64,000 nucleotides of DNA from Polaribacter pectinis (GTDB lineage: Bacteria > Bacteroidota > Bacteroidia > Flavobacteriales > Flavobacteriaceae), in NCBI RefSeq assembly GCF_014352875.1, contig NZ_CP060695.1:2387501-2451500 (forward strand), given 5' to 3'. How positions within the stretch are numbered: the first letter of the stretch is position 1; every line of letters begins with the position of its first letter. Under the pieces are notes generated by a model. It saw nothing but the letters and a program-made list of their open reading frames with translations, was not told the origin of the DNA and did no database searches. The position numbers were made by a program, and so were the translations under genes. Of the stretch, positions 33,842-42,248 are shown piece by piece.

Positions 33842-35602
33842 TTACAATTGTGGTAAATTCACTTTCAGTAAATCTAACCCGTTTTTTATCAAACCTTTGT
33901 ATTCTTTATTTTCTTGTAATTTAATTAGATAGTTTAATACATCTGTTTGTACAAGAAAATTATTTTGCAAAGCTAATTCATAGATTTCTAAATTCAGCAA
34001 CCAATCTTTAGAAAATTTTATTTTTAACTGATTAAATATATTTGTTATTTTTTCTTCTGAAACTACTTTTTGTTCTCGCATTTTTCGAACCTCATCATAC
34101 AAATTGTACAATTCTTTTTCTGCTGCAGAATAAATAATTTTATGTGTTTTGGTTTCAGATACTTTTCCTAAATCTCCAAAAGAGCTATTATCTGCTGGTC
34201 CAGAGTAAGCAGAGATTACTTCTTTACCAATTGCCATGTCGTAAACTCCCCATTCTGGTTTAAATAAAATAGTTTCTTCATAAGAAACTGTACAATTTTG
34301 TAAAGAAATTAATAAAATTCTTCCACGTAAATCTCTAGTACCAGTAATTACATCTCCAACCACTTTTATTCCTCCTTCAAATTCTAAAGAAATTTGTTTT
34401 CCTTCGTAAATTTCATAGGCTTCTAAATCTCTTGGACTCATATATTCTATAGGAATATTAATTCCTTTCAATTTACCAATTGGACTTCCAAAACCTTCTG
34501 TATGATTTTCTATTCCATGTCCAATTAACTCTTTATCTCTGCTAGAAAGCGCTGTTTTACCAGTTGTTTGAATATAAATAGGATTACCGTTTTCATCTGA
34601 AATTACATTTGTAAAAACACCAGAAATTTGTAAACCTGTACTTAATTCAATAGTTCCTAAATTTTTAGAATTTATTAGTTTTTGAACACCTTTTAAACCT
34701 CCTTTTCTAATTGCCATTTTATTAGCAAACTGCTCTAAAACCAAACTTAAATGCGCAAAATCTGGAGTTACAAACAACTGTGGTTGCGGTTTTGTAATAT
34801 CGAAATTTATGTTTGCGGCTTCAATAGTATAAGGTACTTTTTTAACTTCATCTTGCATACACCAAGCACTTTCTCCTATTGAAGAAAGTAAACCTGCTCC
34901 ATAAATTTTAGGATTTTCTAAAGTGCCTATTAATCCATATTCTACTGTCCACCAATGTAGGTTTCTTATTTGTGCCATTTCAGACAATTCACCCATATTT
35001 TCTTGCAAAAACTCTACCTTTTCTTGCGCTTCATTTATTTCTTTTTCAGATGAATTTGGATCTTCTTTTAAAATTGATAACAGACGAATTGCCTCATACA
35101 TTTCATAATCTTTGGCAGAAGAAATTGCTTTGCTTCCAATTTCACCAAAACGTCTTAAATATTCTGCATATTCTGGATTTGCTATAATGGGCGCATGACC
35201 AGCTGCTTCATGAATAATATCTGGTGCTGGTGTATATTCTATATGATTTATAGTTCGCATATCAGAAGCAATTACCAACACATTATAAGCTTGAAATTCC
35301 ATAAAAGCATTTGGCGGAATAAAACCATCTACTGAAACTGCAGCCCAACCAATTTCTTTTAAAATTCTATTCATTCCATCCATATAAGGAATGTTTTCTA
35401 CAGAAATTCCTGTTTTTTTTAATCCAGTTATATAAGATTCGTGTGCAACTTTGCTTAAATAATCAACATTCATTCTCATGACATAACGCCAAACTGCTTG
35501 ATTTTGCGCTGTATATTCTTCATAAGGTTGTTTTACCACAAATTTGTGTAAATGTTTGGGTAATTTTTTAGTAACGTCGTTTAATTTAAAATGAGTATTC
35601 AT
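33842..35602 (-). CDS. Aromatic amino acid hydroxylase (phenylalanine 4-hydroxylase-like), extended
   Basis: 586 residues, about twice the length of proteobacterial PhhA. The N-terminal half is the biopterin-dependent hydroxylase: iron ligands His131 and His136 in HEAAGHAP and Glu221 in HWWTVEYGLIG, and substrate-loop residues near PDIIHE. From about 330 on there is an additional domain of roughly 250 residues with beta-rich sections (GNPIYIQTTGKTALSS, IKVVGDVITGTRDLRG) and a helical end. The reaction expected is tetrahydrobiopterin- and oxygen-dependent ring hydroxylation, Phe to Tyr being most likely. The extra domain, known in Bacteroidota homologues, has no assigned role. Confidence 0.88.
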   Translation of the reverse strand: MNTHFKLNDVTKKLPKHLHKFVVKQPYEEYTAQNQAVWRYVMRMNVDYLSKVAHESYITGLKKTGISVENIPYMDGMNRILKEIGWAAVSVDGFIPPNAFMEFQAYNVLVIASDMRTINHIEYTPAPDIIHEAAGHAPIIANPEYAEYLRRFGEIGSKAISSAKDYEMYEAIRLLSILKEDPNSSEKEINEAQEKVEFLQENMGELSEMAQIRNLHWWTVEYGLIGTLENPKIYGAGLLSSIGESAWCMQDEVKKVPYTIEAANINFDITKPQPQLFVTPDFAHLSLVLEQFANKMAIRKGGLKGVQKLINSKNLGTIELSTGLQISGVFTNVISDENGNPIYIQTTGKTALSSRDKELIGHGIENHTEGFGSPIGKLKGINIPIEYMSPRDLEAYEIYEGKQISLEFEGGIKVVGDVITGTRDLRGRILLISLQNCTVSYEETILFKPEWGVYDMAIGKEVISAYSGPADNSSFGDLGKVSETKTHKIIYSAAEKELYNLYDEVRKMREQKVVSEEKITNIFNQLKIKFSKDWLLNLEIYELALQNNFLVQTDVLNYLIKLQENKEYKGLIKNGLDLLKVNLPQL

Positions 35603-35795
35603 TTAAAAAATAATTGAATTATTCTTACAAAATTACACATTAAAATAGTGATAATACATTTAAAAGGAATAAAAAAATAGCTTTAATAGCTATATCGTAA
35701 TCATTAAAAAATATTGTAATAACTTTATGAGGCTTAAAAATGTAACATTTAGGTCTTTTTTACTACTTATTAGTAATCACTAAATCTTCTATATT

Positions 35796-36068
35796 ATGAG
35801 TTCTGGATCTATTTCTGCAATGATTGCAAGTTTAAAAGCGAATAAAAGAACTCGTGTTTCAACTTTTGATAAAATAAAAGGGTATAAAAAAAGTGATAAA
35901 AGTGAACTTCATTTCGACAAAAAAGCATCACCAACCGAATTAAAAAAGATTAAAAAAAGGGTTCAAAAAGAAAATGACGCTTCCTCTAAAAGGAAAATTG
36001 TTATTCTAATAATATCAATTATTGTGCTTCTAACATTTTTATATACGCAAAATAGACTGTCTTTTTAG
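35796..36068 (+). CDS. Small basic membrane-anchored protein
   Basis: 90 residues. It begins SSGSISAMIASLKANKRTRVS, continues with a strongly Lys-rich region (many KK pairs) and ends with one membrane helix (IVILIISIIVLLTFLY). It has no named domain; similar short proteins with a C-terminal anchor are common in Flavobacteriia. It stands alone behind a 193-bp A+T-rich gap in which I see no clear promoter. Its last six codons and stop are part of a strong terminator hairpin (36049-36080). Confidence 0.65.
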   Translation: MSSGSISAMIASLKANKRTRVSTFDKIKGYKKSDKSELHFDKKASPTELKKIKKRVQKENDASSKRKIVILIISIIVLLTFLYTQNRLSF

Positions 36069-36080
36069 ACAGTCTATTTT
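36049..36080. terminator. Hairpin terminator overlapping the coding end
   Basis: AAAATAGACTGTCT and its exact complement form a 14-bp stem with a TTTT loop, between the small basic protein gene (its stop is 36066-36068, inside the hairpin) and the convergent ankyrin gene. A-run and T-run flanks allow termination in both directions. Confidence 0.85.
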
Positions 36081-36109
36081 CTTTAGATTAATTAATTCAA
36101 ATAATAATA

Positions 36110-36499
36110 CTAAAGTGCTTCTTTAATAACTTTTACAGCATCTACTGCTTTAGATCTTTTTGCAATAGACAAAGCTGTCATATTTCCTTTATCAGATTTC
36201 GTCTTTAATTTTGCGCCATTATCTATTAATAATTTGGCAATTTTTGCTTTGTTATGTCTTGCTGCAAACATTAAAGGTGTTAATCCGTTCGATTTTTTGT
36301 TTACATTTTCTCCGGCTTTAATAAGAGAGGCAACAGCTTCATATTTTCCCATTTGAATTAACTTACAGAACGTATTTACACTCGAAGAAAAAGAGGTAAA
36401 TTCTGTAGAATTTGTTTTTACAACATTGTTTAAAGAAGTTGCATTTATAGTAGAAAATGCAAATAAACAGGCGAACATTGGTACGATTAATTTTTTCAT
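36110..36499 (-). CDS. Secreted ankyrin-repeat protein
   Basis: 129 residues. A signal peptide (MKKLIVPMFACLFAFSTINA) is followed by a short linker and then two to three ankyrin repeats at about 45-129, the clearest being NGLTPLMFAARHNKAKIAKLLIDNGA, followed by a partial capping repeat MTALSIAKRSKAVDAVKVI. It is probably periplasmic and acts by protein-protein contact; partner unknown. The 270-bp gap upstream, shared with gpmI, contains the inverted pair GCCC...GGGT near 36578 and otherwise nothing recognisable. Confidence 0.8.
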   Translation of the reverse strand: MKKLIVPMFACLFAFSTINATSLNNVVKTNSTEFTSFSSSVNTFCKLIQMGKYEAVASLIKAGENVNKKSNGLTPLMFAARHNKAKIAKLLIDNGAKLKTKSDKGNMTALSIAKRSKAVDAVKVIKEAL

Positions 36500-36769
36500 G
36501 ATAATTAAGTTTTGGGTTTAAAATTATTTGTTTGTTATATTTAAAAGACTTTAATAATTAAAAAACGTTTCAGAAAAAGCCCTATTTAACAAGGGTTTAA
36601 CAAACAACAGTCAATTTTAACTTTAATTATGATAAAAAATAAAAGAATAATAGTTTTCAAAAAAATAGATATAAATCATTTCTATTTAGTGCTGAATTCT
36701 ACGCTATCGGTTTCGTAAAAATTTAAAATTAAAACAAAAAACTTTCTTATTTTTACTGTTCAATTTTAG

Positions 36770-38290
36770 ATGATGAACAAGAAAGTAATCTTAATGATTT
36801 TAGACGGATGGGGAATTACACAAGACCCAAAAGTTTCCGCAATTTACAATGCAAAAACACCTTACATTAATAGTTTATATAACAAATATCCGCACGCTCA
36901 GTTAAGAACAGATGGTTTACATGTTGGTTTACCTGAAGGACAGATGGGAAATTCGGAAGTTGGACACATGAATTTAGGTGCTGGTAGAATTGTATATCAA
37001 AATTTAGCAAGAATTAATAAAGCTGTTAAAGAAAAAACTTTAGGCAAAGAAAAAGTGTTGTTAGATACTTTAAATTACGCTAAAGAAAACAACAAAGATG
37101 TTCATTTATTAGGTTTGGTTTCTAATGGTGGTATTCATGCGCACATAAATCATTTAAAAGGAATTTTAGATGTTGCCAAAGAAAATGAAGTAAACAATGT
37201 GTATTTGCATGCATTTACAGACGGTAGAGATTGCGATCCTAAATCTGGTACTTTTTTCATAAATAATATTCAAGAATACATGAAAGAAAGTACAGGAGAA
37301 TTGGCTACTGTAACTGGACGTTATTATGCAATGGATAGAGATAATCGTTGGGAACGTGTTAAAGAGGCATATGATGGTGTTGTAAATGGTATTGGTGAAA
37401 AAACTACAGATGTTATTGCAACTATCAACAAAAATTATGAAGCTGGTTTAACAGACGAATTTCACAAACCTATTATTGTAACAAATGCTGATGGTTCTCC
37501 AAAAGCACAAATAAAAGAAGGTGATGTAGTTTTATTTTTCAACTATAGAACAGATAGAGGAAGAGAGCTTACAAATGCATTGTCTCAAAATGATTTCCCT
37601 GAATTCGGAATGAAAAAATTAGACTTATATTTTACAACTATTACTTTATATGATGAATCTTTTAAAGGAATTAACGTAATTTATAACAGCGATAATATTA
37701 AAAATACGTTAGGTGAAGTATTATCTGATGCTGGTAAAAAACAAATTAGAATTGCTGAAACAGAGAAATATCCTCACGTAACTTTTTTCTTTTCTGGCGG
37801 ACAAGAAACTCCTTTTGAAGGTGAATCTCGAATTTTAAGAAATTCACCAAAAGTAGCAACTTACGATTTAAAACCAGAAATGAGTGCATATGAATTAAAA
37901 GATGCACTTTGTGAAGATTTAGAAAAAGGCGAAGCAGATTTTGTTTGTTTAAACTTTGCAAATGGAGATATGGTTGGCCATACAGGAATAATGGAAGCAG
38001 CAATTAAAGCTTGTGAAACTGTAGACATTTGTGCAAAAGAAGTAATAGAAACTGGTTTAAAAAACGGTTATTCTACTTTATTAATTGCAGATCATGGAAA
38101 TTGCGAAACAATGATGAATCCAGATGGATCTCCACACACAGCACACACTACAAACCCTGTTCCTTTCATTTTAATTGATGATGAAATAAAATCAGTAAAA
38201 AGTGGTATCTTGGGCGATGTAGCACCAACTATTTTAGACTTAATGGGAGTTACACAACCAGAAGAAATGACACAACATTCTTTATTATAA
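36770..38290 (+). CDS. gpmI: 2,3-bisphosphoglycerate-independent phosphoglycerate mutase
   Basis: 506 residues, the usual size. Metal-binding and catalytic marks of the iPGM/alkaline-phosphatase superfamily are present: LDGWG (Asp11), GNSEVGHMNLGAG with catalytic Ser62, HAFTDGRD, GRYYAMDRDNRW, FFNYRTDRGRE, NFANGDMVGHTG, and LIADHGNCE with the second metal cluster, ending HTTNPVPFILI. It interconverts 3- and 2-phosphoglycerate in glycolysis, with manganese. Two adjacent ATGs (36770, 36773) are possible starts. TATTTTTA at 36748-36755 may be its -7 element. A thioredoxin-like lipoprotein gene follows after 18 bp. Confidence 0.97.
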   Translation: MMNKKVILMILDGWGITQDPKVSAIYNAKTPYINSLYNKYPHAQLRTDGLHVGLPEGQMGNSEVGHMNLGAGRIVYQNLARINKAVKEKTLGKEKVLLDTLNYAKENNKDVHLLGLVSNGGIHAHINHLKGILDVAKENEVNNVYLHAFTDGRDCDPKSGTFFINNIQEYMKESTGELATVTGRYYAMDRDNRWERVKEAYDGVVNGIGEKTTDVIATINKNYEAGLTDEFHKPIIVTNADGSPKAQIKEGDVVLFFNYRTDRGRELTNALSQNDFPEFGMKKLDLYFTTITLYDESFKGINVIYNSDNIKNTLGEVLSDAGKKQIRIAETEKYPHVTFFFSGGQETPFEGESRILRNSPKVATYDLKPEMSAYELKDALCEDLEKGEADFVCLNFANGDMVGHTGIMEAAIKACETVDICAKEVIETGLKNGYSTLLIADHGNCETMMNPDGSPHTAHTTNPVPFILIDDEIKSVKSGILGDVAPTILDLMGVTQPEEMTQHSLL

Positions 38291-38308
38291 CTATAAAAAA
38301 TTAGAGAA

Positions 38309-38842
38309 ATGAAATATTTTTTTTTATTCTTTTTTACGATTGCTCTAGCTTCTTGTGGCAGTGCACAACAAGAAATAACTGCAGCAAAAAATAAAAGCGG
38401 AGATTTAGTAGGTTTTGCAAACAAAGAATCTTTTAACCAAGCTCCTTACAATACTTGGTTTACTCAAAAATTTGATGCTTATAAACCAGATGAAGTAACC
38501 GTTAACGCTTTAAAAAAAGAACTTAAAGGAGTTAAAATAAAAGGTTTTATGGGAACTTGGTGTGGAGATAGTAAAAGAGAAACTCCACATTTTTATAAGA
38601 TTTTAGAACAAGCAGGTTTCAATTTTAAAAATTTAGATTTAGTTACTGTTAATCGTAGTAAAAAAACCCCAGATAATTTACAAGAAGGTTTAGACATAAA
38701 AAGAGTACCTACTTTTATTTTCTATAAAGACGGAGAAGAAATTGGACGTTATGTAGAATATGCACGTGAATCTTTAGAGAAAGACATGTTAAAAATTGTA
38801 TCAGGACAACCTTACAAGCATTCTTACGATAGAAGTAAATAA
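38309..38842 (+). CDS. Thioredoxin-like lipoprotein with CxxS active site
   Basis: 177 residues. The signal peptide ends with lipobox LASCG (Cys16). The domain contains IKGFMGTWCGDSKRETPHF, where the thioredoxin-fold site reads Cys-Gly-Asp-Ser instead of Cys-x-x-Cys, and then a cis-Pro loop in IKRVPTFIFYKDGEEIG. A single cysteine suits isomerase, glutathionylation or redox-sensing roles rather than disulfide reduction. Its location as a lipoprotein suggests the periplasmic or outer-membrane face. It abuts the HAD-like gene with no spacer (TAA-ATG), and follows gpmI closely. Confidence 0.82.
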   Translation: MKYFFLFFFTIALASCGSAQQEITAAKNKSGDLVGFANKESFNQAPYNTWFTQKFDAYKPDEVTVNALKKELKGVKIKGFMGTWCGDSKRETPHFYKILEQAGFNFKNLDLVTVNRSKKTPDNLQEGLDIKRVPTFIFYKDGEEIGRYVEYARESLEKDMLKIVSGQPYKHSYDRSK

Positions 38843-39247
38843 ATGAAGATTCCTAACAACAATCTTATTATTGCTGTAGATTTTGATGGCACTATTGTAG
38901 AAGACGCATTTCCTAAAGTAGGAAAACCGATTCTCTTTGCTTTTGAAACTCTTAAAAAACTGCAATCTGAAGGTCATCGTTTAATTTTATGGACCTACAG
39001 AAGTGGATCTAAACTTAATGATGCAGTAGAGTTTTGCAAAGAAAACGGGATTGAATTTTATGCAGTAAACAAAAACTTTCCAGAAGAGGTTTATGAAGAG
39101 AAATACAGCAGAAAAATTCATGCAGATTTATTTATAGATGATAGAAATGTTGGTGGTTTTTTAGGTTGGACAAATATCTACAAACTCATTTTTAACTATG
39201 AACCAGAAATGAAAAAGAAAAAAGGTTTTTTCTCTTTTTTCAAATAG
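38843..39247 (+). CDS. HAD-like hydrolase (BT0820-type)
   Basis: 134 residues, cytoplasmic. AVDFDGTIVEDAFP carries the HAD motif I (DxDGT), LILWTYRSG gives motif II (Thr), and HADLFIDDRNVGG gives the C-terminal acidic motif. This short one-domain form without cap matches the BT0820-like family solved from Bacteroides, whose substrate is unknown. It starts immediately after the thioredoxin-like gene's stop, so translation is probably coupled. The next gene (map) has its own promoter in the 58-bp gap. Confidence 0.85.
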   Translation: MKIPNNNLIIAVDFDGTIVEDAFPKVGKPILFAFETLKKLQSEGHRLILWTYRSGSKLNDAVEFCKENGIEFYAVNKNFPEEVYEEKYSRKIHADLFIDDRNVGGFLGWTNIYKLIFNYEPEMKKKKGFFSFFK

Positions 39248-39258
39248 TCTAAATTTAT

Positions 39259-39287
39259 TTGTAATTCTTTAAATTATAGTAACTTTG
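39259..39287 (+). promoter_or_regulatory. Promoter of map (TTG / TAACTTTG)
   Basis: TTG at 39259-39261 and TAACTTTG at 39280-39287, spaced by 18 bases, match both halves of the Bacteroidota housekeeping consensus. The expected transcript start falls just before the ATG at 39306, which supports that start rather than the longer open frame from 39285. Confidence 0.65.
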
Positions 39288-39305
39288 CGGTTCAATTTTT
39301 TTAAC

Positions 39306-40112
39306 ATGATTAAAATTAAAACCAAAGAAGAAATAGAAATTATGCGCGAGAGTGCATTAATCGTTTCTAGAACATTAGGTATGCTTGCAAAAGAAGTAAA
39401 ACCTGGTGTTACCACATTATATTTAGACAAACTTGCAGAAGATTTTATTAGAGCTGAAGGCGCAATTCCTGGATTTTTAGGTTTGTACGACTTTCCAAAC
39501 ACGCTTTGTATGAGTCCAAACTCTCAAGTTGTACATGGTATTCCTAATAAAACTCCTTTAAAAGAAGGAGAAATTATTTCTATAGATTGTGGTGCTAAAA
39601 AAAATGGTTTTTATGGAGATCATGCTTATACTTTTGCCGTTGGCGAAATAGATTCTGAAACTAGAAAATTATTAGACGTAACCAGAGAAAGTTTATATGT
39701 TGGTATTCGTGAGTTTAAAGCGGGTAACAGAGTTGGAGATGTTGGTTATGCTATACAGAAGTTTACAGAAGACCATGGTTATGGTGTTGTAAGAGAATTG
39801 GTTGGACATGGTTTAGGCCGTGAAATGCACGAAGATCCAGAAATGCCAAATTATGGTAAAAGAGGTAGAGGTAAGAAATTTGTGGAAGGTATGGTAGTTG
39901 CCATAGAACCAATGACAAATTTAGGAACTCATAAAATAAGACAACATTCAGATGGTTGGACAATTACAACTTTAGACAATAAACCTTCTGCACATTTCGA
40001 ACATGATGTTGCTATTGTAAACGGAAAACCAGAATTACTTTCTACTTTTAAATATGTTCATGAAGCTTTAGGTATAGAAACTAATGAAGAAGATGAATTT
40101 AGAGCAAGTTAA
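39306..40112 (+). CDS. map: Type I methionine aminopeptidase
   Basis: 268 residues from the ATG at 39306 (MIKIKTKEEIEIMRESA); the longer open frame would overlap the promoter. It has all five metal ligands in their known contexts: ISIDCGAKKNGFYGDHAYTF (two Asp), GHGLGREMHEDP (His), VVAIEPM (Glu) and AHFEHDVAI (Glu). It removes the initiator Met from nascent proteins in the cytoplasm. A methyltransferase gene follows after 3 bp, suggesting a two-gene unit. Confidence 0.96.
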   Translation: MIKIKTKEEIEIMRESALIVSRTLGMLAKEVKPGVTTLYLDKLAEDFIRAEGAIPGFLGLYDFPNTLCMSPNSQVVHGIPNKTPLKEGEIISIDCGAKKNGFYGDHAYTFAVGEIDSETRKLLDVTRESLYVGIREFKAGNRVGDVGYAIQKFTEDHGYGVVRELVGHGLGREMHEDPEMPNYGKRGRGKKFVEGMVVAIEPMTNLGTHKIRQHSDGWTITTLDNKPSAHFEHDVAIVNGKPELLSTFKYVHEALGIETNEEDEFRAS

Positions 40113-40115
40113 TTC

Positions 40116-40886
40116 GTGTCTGTATTTAAATCCATACTAAATACCATACCAAGACCTTGGCTAATTAAAGTTAGCTATTTAGTACGTCCTGTAATTGCTT
40201 TTTCTTTAAAAGGAGATAAATTTACAGATCCTATTGATGGAAAATCTTTTCGAAAATTTCTACCTTATGGTTATGGAAAACAAAGAGAAAATGCTCTTTC
40301 TCCTTCTACTCTATCGTTAGAAAGACATAGATTAATGTGGCTTTTTCTAAAAGATGAAACTGATTTTTTTACTTCAACAAAAACACAAAAAGTTTTACAC
40401 ATTGCTCCAGAACAATGTTTTTTAGACATTTTTAGAAAGCTGAAAAACCTAGATTATATTACCTCCGATTTAGAAAGCCCTATTGCAGATGTAAAAGCAG
40501 ATATTTGCGATTTACCCTTTAAAGAAAATGAGTTTGATGTTGTTTTTTGCAATCATGTTTTAGAACATATTACAGATGATACTAAAGCCATGCAAGAATT
40601 ATACAGAGTATTAAAACCTGGTGGATTTGGTATTTTTCAAATTCCGCAAGATTTATCTAGAGAGAAAACTTTTGAAGATAATTCTATTACGGACAGAAAA
40701 GAACGCGCAAAAATATTTGGGCAATATGACCATGTTAGAGTTTATGGTAGAGATTATTTTAAGAAACTTCGTTCTATAGGTTTTACGGTAGATGAAATAG
40801 ATTATACAAAAAAAATCGCTTCAGAAAAACTAGAACGATTTTGTTTGATGAAGAATGAAATTCTTCCTGTTTGTTATAAAAACTAA
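40116..40886 (+). CDS. Class I SAM-dependent methyltransferase
   Basis: 256 residues; GTG start at 40116, 3 bp after the map stop. A basic N-terminal region of about 85 residues precedes the Rossmann fold: VLHIAPEQCFLD takes the place of the glycine-rich motif I, DYITSDLES is the acidic post-I strand, FDVVFCNHVLEHITDDTKAMQELYRVLKPGG is the motif IV-V block typical of Methyltransf_11. Motif I lacks the usual GxGxG (it reads HIAPEQ), which is characteristic of a subset of Bacteroidota methyltransferases. Substrate is unknown. Confidence 0.82.
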   Translation: MSVFKSILNTIPRPWLIKVSYLVRPVIAFSLKGDKFTDPIDGKSFRKFLPYGYGKQRENALSPSTLSLERHRLMWLFLKDETDFFTSTKTQKVLHIAPEQCFLDIFRKLKNLDYITSDLESPIADVKADICDLPFKENEFDVVFCNHVLEHITDDTKAMQELYRVLKPGGFGIFQIPQDLSREKTFEDNSITDRKERAKIFGQYDHVRVYGRDYFKKLRSIGFTVDEIDYTKKIASEKLERFCLMKNEILPVCYKN

Positions 40887-40893
40887 AGATTAG

Positions 40894-42174
40894 TTAGTTT
40901 GAGTTTTTTCTTAAAAATTCTACCATTTTTTCTAGCTCTTCATCACCAGCAACAATTACACCATTTCTCATAATTTGGTAGGCTCCATTGTCTAATTTAA
41001 CAACTTTAGAATCACCAATGTAATCTGCATATTCATCTTTGGCATTACTTACTTTAGTTCCATTTTGGTTTACCCAAATAGTTTTACCATTTTTAATAAC
41101 TTGCAATTTATTATTATAAAATGCTCCAACATATTGGTATCCTGAACTAGATTTTAATACATTTCCATCAACAGAGCATAAAAAAGAATTTACTTGGTAG
41201 TTTTTCTCAAAATATAATGGGTAAATTCCTCCACCTACATGGCCTCCAAACTCATACCATTCTTTATTTATTTTAATTTCACCATCTTTATTATACTTAT
41301 CAATTATATCATTACCTTTTAAAGATTTAAATAATTCTTTTTCATTTGCAACTCTAACAATTTTCTTCACATTTAAGTCGAACACCATTGGCTCGTATGA
41401 ATTGTTAGGATATAGAACCAATCTACCATTTCCTCTAGGCAACATTACATGGCCATAATGTGTAGAAAGTGAATTAAAATCGGATACATTTGGTATTAAA
41501 AAACCTTGTTTATCATTTGTATTAAAACAATAAATTTTATTTGGTTCAGATTTTCTGTTCTTTAATAAAATAAAACCTTCAGAACTTATTGCGTCTTTAT
41601 ATTCAGTAGCTTCAACTATTATTTTTCCTCTGTCATCTATAACACCAAAGTTTTCTCCTTTTGTATAAAGTGCTAGATTGTTTTTATTGAAATTATAGAT
41701 ACTATCTACCTTTATAGTAAGTTCATTAGATTTGGCTGTCCAAACCGTTTTAAGTGAGTCTATCTTTCTTAATTCTTTCTCTTTCTTTAAACGCTCTTCC
41801 TCAAGTCTTTTTTCTTCTGCTAACTTTGCTTCTAACTCTTCATTTATATTTACATATAACTCTATAAGTTGTGCATATTCTTCAGTTTTTTTATTTCTTT
41901 CTAATAAAAAATATTGTTTTGCCAAATCTTTTGCTTCAGCAAAATTTCTTAACTCATAATGTATAAAAGTACCTAATTTAGCAACTTTAGATGAAGTAAT
42001 GGTATCCATATACTTCATTGCTTTATCAAAATGAGTTAGAGAGAGCTCAATTTCAAGGTTTCCTAGACTTTCTTGTGCCCTTTTTATATACACATTAGCA
42101 ATGTCTTTATTAGATTGTGCGTTGGTTATTGTAAAAGTCATTAAGCACAAAAGTGCAAGTAGTAGTTTTTTCAT
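40894..42174 (-). CDS. Exported protein with helical repeats and coiled coil, unknown
   Basis: 426 residues. A signal peptide (MKKLLLALLCLMTFTITNAQS) is followed by TPR-like helices (IKRAQESLGNLEIELSLTHFDKAM, about 28-105), a strongly charged coiled coil at about 112-150 (EEKRLEEERLKKEKELRK), and a C-terminal beta-rich half with strand pairs such as LYTKGENFGVIDDRGKIIV and LQVIKNGKTIWVNQNGTKV, which resemble WG repeats. No enzymatic motif is seen. It converges on the methyltransferase gene (7 bp between stops) and stands 74 bp downstream of the ApbE gene on the same strand. Confidence 0.7.
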   Translation of the reverse strand: MKKLLLALLCLMTFTITNAQSNKDIANVYIKRAQESLGNLEIELSLTHFDKAMKYMDTITSSKVAKLGTFIHYELRNFAEAKDLAKQYFLLERNKKTEEYAQLIELYVNINEELEAKLAEEKRLEEERLKKEKELRKIDSLKTVWTAKSNELTIKVDSIYNFNKNNLALYTKGENFGVIDDRGKIIVEATEYKDAISSEGFILLKNRKSEPNKIYCFNTNDKQGFLIPNVSDFNSLSTHYGHVMLPRGNGRLVLYPNNSYEPMVFDLNVKKIVRVANEKELFKSLKGNDIIDKYNKDGEIKINKEWYEFGGHVGGGIYPLYFEKNYQVNSFLCSVDGNVLKSSSGYQYVGAFYNNKLQVIKNGKTIWVNQNGTKVSNAKDEYADYIGDSKVVKLDNGAYQIMRNGVIVAGDEELEKMVEFLRKNSN

Positions 42175-42248
42175 AGTTAGATTATTATCCCCAAATTATA
42201 ATGATGCAATATAACAAAAATACTCTTTATAACACTAAACAAAAATAC

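Noticed and set aside
36578..36600. GCCC-TATTTAACAA-GGGT inverted pair between the ankyrin gene and gpmI
   Set aside because: Only four paired bases; not convincing as an operator or RNA structure.
39285..39305. Longer N-terminus of methionine aminopeptidase
   Set aside because: These codons overlap the -7 element TAACTTTG, and homologues begin at MIKIKT-like sequence.
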